From NCBI GenBank assembly GCA_050180895.1, contig JBFXDS010000006.1, forward strand, positions 297,358 to 361,357: 64,000 nt of DNA. The letters are read 5' to 3'. The notes beneath the pieces were generated by a model. The model saw nothing but the letters and a program-made list of their open reading frames with translations. It was not told the origin of the DNA and searched no databases. The stretch is from JBGPEQ01 sp050180895. GTDB lineage: Bacteria > Pseudomonadota > Alphaproteobacteria > Dongiales > Dongiaceae. Both the position numbers and the translations under genes were made by a program. Of this stretch, positions 40,770 through 50,083 are shown piece by piece; the first letter of the stretch is position 1; every line of letters begins with the position of its first letter.

Positions 40770-42059
40770 TCAGTGGGACGCTCTCGAACCGGGATGGGTG
40801 AACTCGACCTGCGTCGGCCGCCCCGGCAGGTCGAGGCGCGCCGTCGTCGCTGGCGTCTCCGCGATCACCCGGCCGTGGCGGATGACGTGGAGCCGCGTCG
40901 CCTTCAGGCGGATCGCCTCGATCGGATCCGCCGCCTGCAGCACCACCATGTCGGCAGAGCAGCCCGGCGCGACGCCGTAGCCTTCGAGGCCCAGGATCTT
41001 CGCCGCGTTCTCGGTCACCGCGGCATAGCAGGCGCGCATGGCGTCGAGCCCGGTCATCTGCCCGACATGCGCCGCCATGTGCGCCACCTCCAGCATGTCG
41101 CCGGAGCCCATCGAGTACCAGGGGTCCATGACGCAGTCATGGCCGAAGGCGACCGTCACGCCGGCCCGCATCAGCTCCGGCACGCGCGTCATGCCCCGCC
41201 GCTTCGGATAGCTGTCGTGCCGCCCCTGGATGACGATGTTGATGAGCGGGTTGGCGATGGCGTTGAGCTCGGCCTCCGCCATGAGGGCGATGAGCTTGCT
41301 GGCGTAGTAGTTGTCCATGGAATGCATGGAGGTGAGGTGCGAGCCGGTGACACGGCCCTGCAGCCCGAGCCGCGTCGTCTCGGCGGCCAGCGTCTCCACA
41401 TGCCGCGACAGCGGGTCGTCGGTCTCGTCGCAATGCATGTCGACCCGGAGGCCGCGCTTGGCCGCGATCTCGCAGAGCGCACGCACCGAGGCGGCGCCAT
41501 CGGCCATCGTCCGCTCGAAATGCGGGATGCCGCCGACCACATCGACTCCGCGGTCGAGCGCCGTCTCCAGCAGCGCCGCCGCGCCCGGCGAACGGTAGTA
41601 GCCGTCCTGCGGGAAGGCGACGAGCTGCAGGTCGATATAGGGCTTCACCTTGCGCTTCACCTCGAGCAGCGCGTCGACGGCAAGCAGCCGCGGGTCGCAG
41701 ACGTCGACATGGCTACGGATCGCCAGCAGCCCGCGCGCCGCGGCCCAGTCGCAATAGGCGAGGGCACGGTCGATCACCGCCTCGGGCGTCAGCAGCGGCT
41801 TCAGCTCGCCCCACAGCGCGATCCCCTCCAGCAGCGTGCCGGATTCGTTCAGGCGCGGCAGGCCGAGCGACAGCGTCGAATCCATGTGGAAATGCGCGTC
41901 GACGAAGGGCGGGCCGGCGAGTCGGCCGCGCGCGTCGATCTCGCGCACGGCCTTGGCCGGCAGGTGCGGCTCCACCGCCGCGATGCGCTCGCCGATGACG
42001 CCGATGTCGATGCCGGTGCGGCCGTCCGGCAGGTTGGCGCCGCGGATGATGAGGTCCAT
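40770..42059 (-). CDS. Cytosine-deaminase-like amidohydrolase
   Basis: Cytoplasmic metallo-hydrolase of 429 residues in the CodA branch of the amidohydrolase superfamily. Ligands: the His pair in VDAHFHMD, MHCDETDD, and GHDCVMDPWYSMGSGDM with the metal Asp. CodA converts cytosine to uracil, feeding PreTA; related enzymes act on isoguanine or other bases. The start is ATG 42059 (MDLIIRGANLPDGR). It is the last gene of the BMP-type ABC importer operon (46951 to 42145), supporting a nucleobase substrate. Confidence 0.85.
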   Translation of the reverse strand: MDLIIRGANLPDGRTGIDIGVIGERIAAVEPHLPAKAVREIDARGRLAGPPFVDAHFHMDSTLSLGLPRLNESGTLLEGIALWGELKPLLTPEAVIDRALAYCDWAAARGLLAIRSHVDVCDPRLLAVDALLEVKRKVKPYIDLQLVAFPQDGYYRSPGAAALLETALDRGVDVVGGIPHFERTMADGAASVRALCEIAAKRGLRVDMHCDETDDPLSRHVETLAAETTRLGLQGRVTGSHLTSMHSMDNYYASKLIALMAEAELNAIANPLINIVIQGRHDSYPKRRGMTRVPELMRAGVTVAFGHDCVMDPWYSMGSGDMLEVAHMAAHVGQMTGLDAMRACYAAVTENAAKILGLEGYGVAPGCSADMVVLQAADPIEAIRLKATRLHVIRHGRVIAETPATTARLDLPGRPTQVEFTHPGSRASH

Positions 42060-42067
42060 GTTCGCTC

Positions 42068-42147
42068 TCAGCATTGAGCCGTGAGTCGTGAGCCATGAGC
42101 GGACGACATCCTATCGCTCACGGCTCATGGCTCAATACTCACGGCTA
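42068..42147. repeat. R4 palindromic repeat
   Basis: TTGAGCCGTGAGTCGTGAGC with CATGAGC faces GCTCACGGCTCATGGCTCAA. It separates the deaminase from the permease gene. Confidence 0.7.
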
Positions 42148-43086
42148 TCTCTCCCCCTTCCGGTACGGCACCATCAGCGCGCGCGGATAGTCCGCCCGGC
42201 GCGACATGACGATCAGCGCGATGATCGACAGCACGAAGGGCAGCATCAGGAAGACCTGGTAGGGCACGTAGGCGCCGGCCAGCGGCTGCAGCCGCACCTG
42301 GTAGGCGTCGAAGGCGCCGAACAGCAGGGCGCCCAGCAGCGCCTTGCCGGGCCGCCAGGAGCCGAACACGACCAGCGCGATGCAGATCCAGCCGCGCCCG
42401 TTCACCGTGTGGAAGAAGAAGGCGTCGAACGCCGACATGGTCAGGAAGGCGCCGCCGATCGCCATCAGCGCGCTGCCGACCGCCACCGCTCCCATGCGCA
42501 GCAGCGTGACGTCGATGCCCTGCGCCTCGACCGCCGCCGGGTTCTCGCCCACGGTGCGCACCGCGAGGCCGATCGGCGTGCGATAGAGCACATAGGCGGT
42601 GACGGCGACCGCGACGAAGGCGAAGTAGGTGAGGGGCGTCTGCCGGAACAGGATCTCGCCGAGGACGGGGATGTCCGACAGCAGCGGTATCGGCAGCGGC
42701 TCGAACGGCGCGATGCGCGGCGGCGAGGTGACCTCGGGGAACAGCAGGCGATAGCTGTAGTAGGTCAGGCTGCTCGCGAGCAGGGTGATGCCGATGCCCG
42801 TGACGTGCTGCGACAGGCCGAACGGCACCACGAACGTGCCGTGCAGGAGGCCGAAGGCGGCGCCGACGAGCGCTGCCACGAGCACCCCCAGCCAGAGGTC
42901 GCCGCCGGCATAGACGGTGAACCAGCCGGCGAAGGCGCCGGCCGTCATGATGCCCTCGATGCCCAGGTTGAGCACGCCCGCCCGCTCGCAGATCAGCTCG
43001 CCGAGCGTGGCGAAGATCAGCGGCGACGCAATCCGCACCGCCGCCGCCCACAGCGTCGTCGTGAACAGGATCTCGATCGCGTCCAT
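42145..43086 (-). CDS. BMP-type nucleoside ABC transporter permease (second permease)
   Basis: Inner-membrane permease of 313 residues with about nine hydrophobic segments. The signature FATLGELICERAGVLNLGIE followed by GIMTAGAF is typical of the YufQ/NupQ type; later VGENPAAVEAQGIDV fits the coupling loop. It works with the permease encoded at 43253. The gene end overlaps the repeat region next to the deaminase gene. Confidence 0.9.
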   Translation of the reverse strand: MDAIEILFTTTLWAAAVRIASPLIFATLGELICERAGVLNLGIEGIMTAGAFAGWFTVYAGGDLWLGVLVAALVGAAFGLLHGTFVVPFGLSQHVTGIGITLLASSLTYYSYRLLFPEVTSPPRIAPFEPLPIPLLSDIPVLGEILFRQTPLTYFAFVAVAVTAYVLYRTPIGLAVRTVGENPAAVEAQGIDVTLLRMGAVAVGSALMAIGGAFLTMSAFDAFFFHTVNGRGWICIALVVFGSWRPGKALLGALLFGAFDAYQVRLQPLAGAYVPYQVFLMLPFVLSIIALIVMSRRADYPRALMVPYRKGER

Positions 43087-43116
43087 CGGCTATGATCGCG
43101 CGTGTCGGCTACACCG

Positions 43117-43245
43117 CAAGATTCACCACAGAGACATAGAGAGAAGTCGGCCCTGAGCCACGAAGCGGGGCTTCTCGTATGCACAATCGAACAAGTCTAC
43201 TCGTCATCTCTGTGCCCTCTGTGTCTCTGTGGTGAATCTTCTCTT
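43117..43245. repeat. R3-like palindromic repeat
   Basis: GATTCACCACAGAGACATAG on the left opposes CTGTGTCTCTGTGGTGAATC on the right, with about 80 bases of loop between. It is a diverged member of the AGAGAC family. Confidence 0.65.
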
Positions 43246-43252
43246 CTATTCA

Positions 43253-44302
43253 TCATCTCCAGTGCAGGCGAAAGCGCATGAACATCATCGCCGCCACCAT
43301 GGTCAGCAGCGAGGTCGCCACCATCACATGCGCGATGTAGTTGGGCACGCCGGCGGCGCGGCTCATGGCGTCGGCGCCGACGAAGACGCCGGCGACGAAG
43401 ATCGCGGCGGCGACGACGCCCAGCGGATGCAGCATCGCCAGCATGGCCACGACGATGCCGCTGTAGCCGAAGCCCGGCGACAGGTCGAGCGTCAGGTTGC
43501 CCTTGAGCCCGGCCACCTCGCTCACGCCGGCCAGCCCGGCCAGCCCGCCGGAGAGCAGGGCGGTCTTCACCAGCACCAGGTTCACCGGCATGCCGAGGAA
43601 GCGCGCCGCCCGCGGGTTGTGGCCGACCGCCCGCATCTCGTAGCCGAGTGCCGTGCGCGCATTGACGAACCAGACGGCGAGCGCCGCGACGATCGCCAGC
43701 AGGAACCCGGCATGCAGCCGCTTGCCCGGCACCAGCTTCGGCAGCGCCGCCTCCGGCGTCACCCGGGCGGATTGCGGCCAGCCCAGGCCCATCGGGTCCT
43801 TGAGCGGCCCGTCCAGCAGCAGGCTGACGAACAGGATGACGATGAAGTTGAGCAGCAGCGTGGTGACCACCTCGTCGACGCCGAGCCGGTTCTTCAGCAG
43901 GGTCGGGCCGAGCAGCGTCAGCGCCCCGCCGACGGCGCCGGCGAGCAGCAGGATCGGCAGCAGCAGCGGCGCCGGCAGCGGCAGCAGCCCCGTGCCGAGG
44001 ACGACGGCGAGGACCGCGCCCATATAGAGCTGCCCCTCGGCGCCGATGTTCCACAGCTTGGCGCGGAAGGCGACCGCGGCGGCCAGCCCGGTGAAGATCA
44101 ACGGCGTCGCGCGCGTCAGCGTTTCCAGCAGCGCGAACTGCGAGCCCACCGCGCCCTTGACGACCAGCGCGAAGGTGCCGAGCGCCGATGCCCCGCTCCA
44201 CATGACCAGGAGCGCGGCAACCGCGAGGCTGACCGCCAGCGCGCCGACGGGCGCCAGCAGCGCGGCCGCCGGCGACGCCTCGCTGCGCGGCTCAAGCCGC
44301 AT
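43253..44302 (-). CDS. BMP-type nucleoside ABC transporter permease (first permease)
   Basis: Inner-membrane permease of 349 residues. The motif ATPLIFTGLAAAVAFRAKLW with NIGAEGQLYMGA marks the YufP/NupP type. The loop AVGHNPRAARFLGMPV and the segment LAGLAGVSEVAGLKG follow. It overlaps the ATPase gene by 11 bp, so the two are coupled. Confidence 0.92.
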   Translation of the reverse strand: MRLEPRSEASPAAALLAPVGALAVSLAVAALLVMWSGASALGTFALVVKGAVGSQFALLETLTRATPLIFTGLAAAVAFRAKLWNIGAEGQLYMGAVLAVVLGTGLLPLPAPLLLPILLLAGAVGGALTLLGPTLLKNRLGVDEVVTTLLLNFIVILFVSLLLDGPLKDPMGLGWPQSARVTPEAALPKLVPGKRLHAGFLLAIVAALAVWFVNARTALGYEMRAVGHNPRAARFLGMPVNLVLVKTALLSGGLAGLAGVSEVAGLKGNLTLDLSPGFGYSGIVVAMLAMLHPLGVVAAAIFVAGVFVGADAMSRAAGVPNYIAHVMVATSLLTMVAAMMFMRFRLHWR

Positions 44303-45830
44303 GGACCCGTCCGTCCAGGCCGTGCCCCGCCATCATCAGCCCCAGCCGGGCGGTGCTCACCTCCGCGCGCGGCAGCGGCGCCGACATCCGCCCGCGATAC
44401 ATCACGACGATGCGGTCGGCGAGCGACAGGATCTCGTCCAGGTCCTCGGAGATGAGCAGGACGGAGCCGCCGCCGCGCCGCACCTCCAGCAGCCGCTGGT
44501 GCACATAGGCCACCGCGCCCACGTCCAGGCCGCGCGTCGGCTGGTTGGCGAGCACGAAGCGCGGCGCCTGCGACAGCACGCGGCCCAGGATGAGCTTCTG
44601 CATGTTTCCGCCGGAGAGCAGGCGGACGGATGCGGCGGGCGAGGGCGACTTGACCTCGTAGTCGGCGATGATCCGTTCGGCGAAGCGGCGCGCCGCCGCC
44701 CAGTCGATCAGCCCGCGCCGGCAGAACCCGGGCCGCCGATAGCTCTCGGCGACCGCGTTCTCCGCCACGGTCATGTCGCCGATGAGGCCCGCGGCCTGCC
44801 GGTCTTCGGGGATGCGGGCGACGCCGCGTCCGACGATCGCGGCCGGGTCCGCGCGCTCGATCCGTTCGCCGAACAGCCGGACCGTGCCGGCGCTCGGCCG
44901 CCGCAGGCCGGACAGGATGTCGGCCAGGACGCTCTGCCCGTTGCCGGAGACGCCGGCGATGCCGACGATCTCGCCGCCGCGCACCTCCAGCTCCACGCCC
45001 TCGAGAAGGGTCTCGCCATGGGCGCCGCGGAGTCCGACGCCGCTCAGCTGCACATGCGTCTCGCGCGCCGCCTGCGGCTCGATCGTCGGCGCGGGAATGT
45101 CGCGCCCCACCATCAGCTGTGCCAGCTCGGCGCGGTCGGTCGCCACCGGACTCCGCTCGGCGACCAGCCGGCCGGCGCGCAGGACCAGGATGCGGTGGCA
45201 GGCCTCCAGCACCTCCGACAGCTTGTGCGAGATGAAGATGATCGACAGTCCGTCGGCCACCAGCTTGCGCAGCGTCGCGAACAGCGCCGCCGATTCCTGC
45301 GGCGTCAGCACCGCGGTCGGCTCGTCCAGGATCAGGATGCGCGTGTCGCGGTAGAGCGCCTTCAGGATCTCCGTGCGCTGCCGCTGCCCGACCGAAAGCT
45401 CGCCGACGCGCGCATCGGGATCGACCTCCAGCCCGAAATCGCGCGCCAGCGCCTGGATGCGGCGGCGCGCGTCGCCGATGTCGGAGCGCCAGCGCCACAG
45501 CCTCTCGGTGCCGAGCAGGATGTTGTCGAGCACGGTGAGGTTGTCGGCCAGCGTGAAATGCTGGTGCACCATGCCGATGCCGGCGGCGATGGCGGCGTGC
45601 GGCGAGCCGGCGGGAAGCCGGCGGCCGAAGGCCTCGACCTCGCCCTCGTCGGCCACGTAGTGGCCGAACAGGATGTTCATCAGGGTCGTCTTGCCGGCGC
45701 CGTTCTCGCCGAGCAGCCCGACGACCTCGCCGCGCCGCACCTCGAAGCTGATCGCATCATTGGCCACCAGCGGCCCGAACCGCTTGGTGATGCCGCTGAG
45801 CCGGAGGACCGTTTCGCTGTCGGATGCCAT
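44292..45830 (-). CDS. BMP-type nucleoside ABC transporter ATP-binding protein (two-domain)
   Basis: Duplicated ATPase of 512 residues, as in sugar and nucleoside importers. Domain 1 has Walker A GENGAGKTT, Q-loop VHQHFTLADN, signature LSVGQRQR and Walker B LILDEPTAVL. Domain 2 is degenerate in Walker A (GVSGNGQS) and signature (LSGGNMQK), as usual for this class. The start is ATG 45830 (MASDSETVLRLSG). It powers the two permeases for import of nucleosides or nucleobases. Confidence 0.93.
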   Translation of the reverse strand: MASDSETVLRLSGITKRFGPLVANDAISFEVRRGEVVGLLGENGAGKTTLMNILFGHYVADEGEVEAFGRRLPAGSPHAAIAAGIGMVHQHFTLADNLTVLDNILLGTERLWRWRSDIGDARRRIQALARDFGLEVDPDARVGELSVGQRQRTEILKALYRDTRILILDEPTAVLTPQESAALFATLRKLVADGLSIIFISHKLSEVLEACHRILVLRAGRLVAERSPVATDRAELAQLMVGRDIPAPTIEPQAARETHVQLSGVGLRGAHGETLLEGVELEVRGGEIVGIAGVSGNGQSVLADILSGLRRPSAGTVRLFGERIERADPAAIVGRGVARIPEDRQAAGLIGDMTVAENAVAESYRRPGFCRRGLIDWAAARRFAERIIADYEVKSPSPAASVRLLSGGNMQKLILGRVLSQAPRFVLANQPTRGLDVGAVAYVHQRLLEVRRGGGSVLLISEDLDEILSLADRIVVMYRGRMSAPLPRAEVSTARLGLMMAGHGLDGRVHAA

Positions 45831-45840
45831 TTTGTCGTGC

Positions 45841-45945
45841 ACCCTCACCCTATCCCTCTCCCACGCGTGGGAGAGGGGACTCCATATTGCGGCCTGCGCG
45901 ATCGAGTCCCCTCTCCCGCGTGCTGGAGAGGGTCAGGGTGAGGGT
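45841..45945. repeat. R2 palindromic repeat, copy 1
   Basis: ACCCTCACCCTATCCCTCTC with CCACGCGTGGGAGAGGGGAC on the left and GTCCCCTCTCCCGC plus GGGTCAGGGTGAGGGT on the right form a long hairpin-like repeat. Other copies are at 49956 and 61843. Confidence 0.8.
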
Positions 45946-45949
45946 CTGC

Positions 45950-46951
45950 CTACGTGGATTTCGGCTCGTTGTCGTCGATCTCCACGGTGAACCCGCCGTC
46001 GCGGATCGCCTTCTCGCGCTCGGCCACCTTGGCCATCACGTCCGCCGGCACCTTGCCCTCGAACGTGCCGAGCGGCGCCAGGCTGCAGCCGCCATGCTTC
46101 ATGAAGGAATAGACCCCGTAGTCCTCGGCCGTGAAGCTCTTGTCGCTCACCTTGGCGATGGCCGTATCGAGCGTCGGCTCGAAATGCCACAGCGCCGAGG
46201 CGACGACCGTCTCCGGATAGTCCGCCTGCGTGTTGATCACGTTGCCGATGGCGAGGATGCCGCGGTCCTTGGCGGCGTCCGACACGCCGAAGCGCTCGGC
46301 ATACATGATGTCGGCGCCGGCATCGATCTGCGCCAGCGCCGTCTCCTTGGCCTTCGGCGGATCGAACCAGCTGCCGATGAACGCGACCTGGAACTTCACG
46401 GATCCGTTGGTCTCGGCCACGCCCTTCATGAACGCGTTCATCAGCCGGTTGACTTCGGGGATCGGGTAGCCGCCGACCATGCCGATGCTGCCCTTGGTCA
46501 GGGCGCCGGCGATCATGCCCGTGAGATAGGATGCGTCCTGGATGTAGTTGTCGAACACGGCGAAGTTCGGGATCGCCGGGTCCGGCTTGAAGCTGGAGCC
46601 GATGAGGAAGGCGGTGTCCGGGTAGTCCTTGGCCACCGCCCGCGCCGCGTCTTCCACGGCAAAGGCCTCGCCGATGATCAGCTGGTGGCCGGCCTCGGCA
46701 TATTCGCGCATCACCCGCTCATAGTCGGTGTTGGCCACGCTCTCCGAGAACACGTACTCGATATCGCCGCGGTCCTTGGCGGTATTGGCGGCCAGGTGGA
46801 TGCGGCTCACCCACTGCTGCTCGATCGGCACGGTGTAGATGGCCGCCGTCTTGACCGGGTCGGCGGCGCGCGCGGCGCGTGTGCGTCCCAGCACCGTCGC
46901 GGCCGCAACGCCGCCGGTCGTCGCCAGTAGTGTCCGTCGTGAGATCTTCAT
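45950..46951 (-). CDS. BMP family ABC transporter substrate-binding protein
   Basis: Periplasmic receptor of 333 residues in the basic membrane protein (BMP/Med) family. A Tat-like signal (KISRRTLLATTGGVAAATV) is followed by VKTAAIYTVPIEQQWVSRIH, IGEAFAVEDAARAVAKDYP, and the later SSFKPDP and SWFDPPKA. BMP receptors bind nucleosides or nucleobases, which fits the CodA-like enzyme at the end of the same operon. Start ATG 46951 has GGAGAGG upstream. A weak palindrome (TTGGCCGTACGGTC, from 46985) sits just before the gene. Confidence 0.9.
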   Translation of the reverse strand: MKISRRTLLATTGGVAAATVLGRTRAARAADPVKTAAIYTVPIEQQWVSRIHLAANTAKDRGDIEYVFSESVANTDYERVMREYAEAGHQLIIGEAFAVEDAARAVAKDYPDTAFLIGSSFKPDPAIPNFAVFDNYIQDASYLTGMIAGALTKGSIGMVGGYPIPEVNRLMNAFMKGVAETNGSVKFQVAFIGSWFDPPKAKETALAQIDAGADIMYAERFGVSDAAKDRGILAIGNVINTQADYPETVVASALWHFEPTLDTAIAKVSDKSFTAEDYGVYSFMKHGGCSLAPLGTFEGKVPADVMAKVAEREKAIRDGGFTVEIDDNEPKST

Positions 46952-47011
46952 GTCTGCCTCTCCTGTGTCCAAGGTTTCTTCAAATTGGCCGTACGGTCTC
47001 GGACAGACATC

Positions 47012-47098
47012 GTGCGTCCTTCGACAAGCTCAGGATGAGGGTATTTTCTTTGGGCCATTAAGGTCATTCCTCATCCTGAGCTTGTCGAAGGACGCACG
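47012..47098. repeat. R1 palindromic repeat, copy 2
   Basis: GTGCGTCCTTCGACAAGCTC with AGGATGAGG on the left and the full complement on the right (CCTCATCCTGAGCTTGTCGA with AGGACGCAC). The loop is TATTTTCTTTGGGCCATTAA followed by GGTCATT. It separates the two binding-protein genes. Confidence 0.85.
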
Positions 47099-47127
47099 AT
47101 GGTCATGCGAGCCGAGACGTAGTCGAT

Positions 47128-48135
47128 TTACTGCGCCATCGCCTTTTCCCAGATGTCGTGCGTCCAGGCGCCCTGCGGCTCCTTGCTGATGACGGGGTCG
47201 GAGCCGCCGGCGAGCAGGATCTTCACCGTCCGATCATAGGCGGCCGGGTCGAGATAGCCGGTGCCTTTCTCCGCCTTGCCCACGAGCTTGGCGATCTCGC
47301 CCATCATGCGCTTCTGGTGCTTCTCCGTCTGCGCGCCGGTCTCGTCGTTCTCCAGCACGATCATGGCGGCGTCGTCCGGATTGGCGACCGACCAGTCCCA
47401 GCCCTGCATCGAGGCCTTCACGAAGCGCATCAGCTTGTCGACCATCTCCGGGTCCTGCAGGCTGGCCTCCAGCGTGTAGATGCCGTCCTCCAGCGTCGCC
47501 ACCCCCTGGTCCTCGTAGGGGAAGACGACCAGATCCTCGGCCGACAGGCCGGCGTCGATCACCTGCCAATACTCGTTGTAGGTCATGGTGGAGATGCAGT
47601 CCGCCTGCTTCTGCAGCAGCGGGTCGACGTTGAAGCCTTGCTTCAGCACGGTCACGCCGTCGGCGCCGCCGCTGGTGCCGAGGCCCAGATGGTTCATCCA
47701 GGACAGGAACGGATATTCGTTGCCGGCGAACCAGACGCCCAGCGTCTTGCCCTTGAAGTCCGCGGGCGCGGCGATGCCGGTGTCCTTGCGGCAGGTCAGC
47801 ATCATGCCGGACTTCTGGAACACCTGCGCGATGTTGATCAGCGGCACGCCCTTCTCGCGCGTCGCCAGGGCCGACGGCATCCAGTCCAGCACCACGTCGG
47901 CGCCGCCGCCGGCGATCACTTGGCTCGGATTGATGTCCGGCCCGCCCGGCTTGATCGTCACGTCGAGCCCCACCTCGTCATACATCCCCTTGTCCTTGGC
48001 CACGTAGTAGCCGGCGAACTGCGCCTGCGTCACCCATTTGAGCTGCAGTGTCAGCGGATCGGCGGCCTGCGCGCCGAGCGAACCCGCCAGCATCGCCGCA
48101 GCGAATGCGATTGCTCCGAACTTTCTCATGATCAT
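47128..48135 (-). CDS. NMT1/THI5-type ABC transporter substrate-binding protein
   Basis: Periplasmic receptor of 335 residues in the SsuA/THI5/NMT1 class. After a signal peptide (GAIAFAAAMLAGSLGAQA) comes LQLKWVTQAQFAGYYVAKDK with GMYDEVGLDVTI, characteristic of pyrimidine or thiamine-precursor receptors, and GGGADVVLDWMPSALA. It is the last gene of the operon from preT (55023) through permeases and ATPase, so the ligand is probably a pyrimidine or related compound. GGGAG lies before the ATG at 48135. Confidence 0.9.
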   Translation of the reverse strand: MIMRKFGAIAFAAAMLAGSLGAQAADPLTLQLKWVTQAQFAGYYVAKDKGMYDEVGLDVTIKPGGPDINPSQVIAGGGADVVLDWMPSALATREKGVPLINIAQVFQKSGMMLTCRKDTGIAAPADFKGKTLGVWFAGNEYPFLSWMNHLGLGTSGGADGVTVLKQGFNVDPLLQKQADCISTMTYNEYWQVIDAGLSAEDLVVFPYEDQGVATLEDGIYTLEASLQDPEMVDKLMRFVKASMQGWDWSVANPDDAAMIVLENDETGAQTEKHQKRMMGEIAKLVGKAEKGTGYLDPAAYDRTVKILLAGGSDPVISKEPQGAWTHDIWEKAMAQ

Positions 48136-48177
48136 GCGTCTCCCGTTTGCTGTGATTTCGCGATTTCTCTCTCGCTG

Positions 48178-48273
48178 TCATCGCCGGGCTTGACCCGGCG
48201 ATCCATCGTCGTGACCGATGGCCGGTGCCGGGAAGTATGGATCGCCGGGACAAGCCCGGCGATGACAATCGAG
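48178..48273. repeat. R7 palindromic repeat (CCGGGCTTGACCCGG type)
   Basis: GTCATCGCCGGGCTTGACCC with GGCGATCCATCG on the left, and a second CGCCGGGACAAGCCCGGCGA hairpin on the right. A single unit of the same type is at 57960-57990. Confidence 0.8.
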
Positions 48274-48290
48274 GTGGTGGTCAATCGATA

Positions 48291-49079
48291 TTAACCTGCC
48301 CTGTACCTGCTCCGGTACGACGGATGCCAGAACGTCAGCCGCCGCTCGATCAGCGCCAGCAGGCCGTAGAACGCCGAGCCCGCCACGGCTGCCACGGCGA
48401 TCGTCGCCCAGACGATGTCGACATTCATCTTGTAGACTTCGGTCGAGATGCGGAAGCCCATGCCGGAGATCGGCGAGCCGAACATCTCAGCGACGATGGC
48501 GCCGATCAGCGCCAGGGTCGAATTGATCTTCAGCGCATTGAAGATGAACGGCAGCGCCGCCGGCAGGCGCAGCATGAAGAAGGTCTGCCAGTAGGAGGAG
48601 CCGTAGGAGCGCATGAGATCGCGGCTCATAGGATCGGACGCGTTCAGCCCGGCGATGGTGTTGATCAGCATCGGGAAGAACGTCATCACCACGATCACGG
48701 CCGCCTTCGATTCCCAGCCGAACCCGAACCACATCACCATGATCGGCGCGATGCCCACGACGGGCACCGCGCTCACCATGTTGCCCAGCGGCAACAGCCC
48801 GCGCTGCAGGAACGGCACGCGATCGGTGAGCACGGCGACCAGGAAGCCGAGGCCGCAGCCCATGGCAAACCCGGCGAGCACGGATTTGAGGAAGGTCTGC
48901 TGGAAGTCCTGCCACAGCATTCCGGCCCGCGCGACGAGCTGGTATCCGATCTCGCTGGGCGCGGGCAGGAGGATGCGAGGGATGTCGAGCGCGACCACCA
49001 GGGCTTCCCAGGCGAGAAGGAGTCCGACGCCGAAGGCCGCCGGTGCGAACAGGTGCGCGATATCCGCCCGGACGCTCAT
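48291..49079 (-). CDS. NMT1-type ABC transporter permease, second
   Basis: Inner-membrane permease of 262 residues (SsuC/TauC/ThiX type), about six helices. The EAA-type loop is RSYGSSYWQTFFMLRLPAAL. The start ATG 49079 overlaps the preceding permease stop (ATGA). A membrane-embedded run GLGFLVAVLTDRVPFLQRGL and PLGNMVSAVPVVGIAPIMVM confirm the family. Confidence 0.9.
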   Translation of the reverse strand: MSVRADIAHLFAPAAFGVGLLLAWEALVVALDIPRILLPAPSEIGYQLVARAGMLWQDFQQTFLKSVLAGFAMGCGLGFLVAVLTDRVPFLQRGLLPLGNMVSAVPVVGIAPIMVMWFGFGWESKAAVIVVMTFFPMLINTIAGLNASDPMSRDLMRSYGSSYWQTFFMLRLPAALPFIFNALKINSTLALIGAIVAEMFGSPISGMGFRISTEVYKMNVDIVWATIAVAAVAGSAFYGLLALIERRLTFWHPSYRSRYRAG

Positions 49080-50083
49080 CCGCGCGCTCCCATCTGCCGC
49101 ACCACGGCGCGCTCGACGCCGCCGACCCCGTAGACCATCGCCATTCCCAGCAGCGATGCCATCAGGAGTGCCGACCAGATCTGGATCGTCTGGCCGTAGT
49201 AAGAGCCGGTGAGCAGGCGCGCGCCGAGCCCGGCGGTGGCGCCCGTCGGCAGCTCGCCGACGATGGCGCCGACGAGGCTGATGGCGATGGAGACCTTCAG
49301 GCTTGCGAACAGGAACGGCATCGAGGACGGCCAGCGCAGCTTGCGGAAGAGCTGGCTCCGGCTGGCATTGTAGGTGTGCATGAGGTCGAGCTGCAGCATG
49401 TCCGGCGCGCGCAATCCCTTCACCATGCCGATGGTCACCGGGAAGAACGAGAGATAGCCCGATATGATCGCCTTCGGAACGATGCCCGTGATGCCGATGT
49501 TGCCGAGCACGATGATGATCATCGGCCCGATGGCCAGGATCGGGATCGTCTGCGAGGCGATGATCCAGGGCATCAGGCTGCGGTCGAGCGTGCGCCCATG
49601 CACGATGCCGATGGCGAGCGCGATGCCCAGCAGCGTGCCGAAGACGAAGCCGAGCAGCGTCGCCGACGCCGTGATCCAGGTGTGATAGAGCAGGTTGCGC
49701 CGGCTGGTGATGTTCGTGCCAGCCGTCGTCTTCCAGAACTCCGAGATGATCTGGTCCGGCGTCGGCAGCACCGGTCGCTCCATGGACCACGCGCCCTCGA
49801 CCAAGTCCGCCGTCGTCCAGGGCTGTCCCGCGCGGTCGAGCCGGTCGCGCACCTGCGGCGCGTTGAGCCCGATGGCTGCCAGGTACCAGAGCGCGCCGAT
49901 GATCAGCAGCACGGCCGCGAGCGGGAGCACGCTGACGGCCAGTCTATCGGCTGCGACCCTCACCCTGGCCCTCTCCCGCAAGCGGGAGAGGGGACTGGAT
50001 TGGGGAAGTGGCACGGCCGAGTCCCCTCTCCCACGACGTGGGAGAGGGTTAGGGTGAGGGTGGTGCGGCCGCTCAGTCGTCAT
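49076..50083 (-). CDS. NMT1-type ABC transporter permease, first, with repeat-derived N-terminus
   Basis: Inner-membrane permease of 335 residues with the same family features (ASQTIPILAIGPMIIIVLGN; EAA loop YNASRSQLFRKLRWPSSMPF). The ATG at 50083 overlaps the ATPase stop by 11 bp, a natural coupled start. Residues about 8-42 (HPHPNPLPRRGRGD and the following Pro/Arg-rich part) are encoded by a complete R2 repeat, in frame. Either the repeat became a cytoplasmic extension or a GTG after residue 40 is the true start. Confidence 0.88.
   Translation of the reverse strand: MTTERPHHPHPNPLPRRGRGDSAVPLPQSSPLSRLRERARVRVAADRLAVSVLPLAAVLLIIGALWYLAAIGLNAPQVRDRLDRAGQPWTTADLVEGAWSMERPVLPTPDQIISEFWKTTAGTNITSRRNLLYHTWITASATLLGFVFGTLLGIALAIGIVHGRTLDRSLMPWIIASQTIPILAIGPMIIIVLGNIGITGIVPKAIISGYLSFFPVTIGMVKGLRAPDMLQLDLMHTYNASRSQLFRKLRWPSSMPFLFASLKVSIAISLVGAIVGELPTGATAGLGARLLTGSYYGQTIQIWSALLMASLLGMAMVYGVGGVERAVVRQMGARG
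49956..50062. repeat. R2 palindromic repeat, copy 2, inside a coding region
   Basis: ACCCTCACCCTGGCCCTCTC with CCGCAAGCGGGAGAGGGGAC on the left and GTCCCCTCTCCCACGACGTG with GGAGAGGGTTAGGGTGAGGG on the right. The copy is full length and keeps the permease frame open. Confidence 0.8.

Noticed and set aside
46985..47000. RutR site upstream of the BMP receptor (TTGGCCGTACGGTCTC)
   Set aside because: Only 9 of 14 consensus bases match, no better than many chance palindromes in GC-rich DNA.
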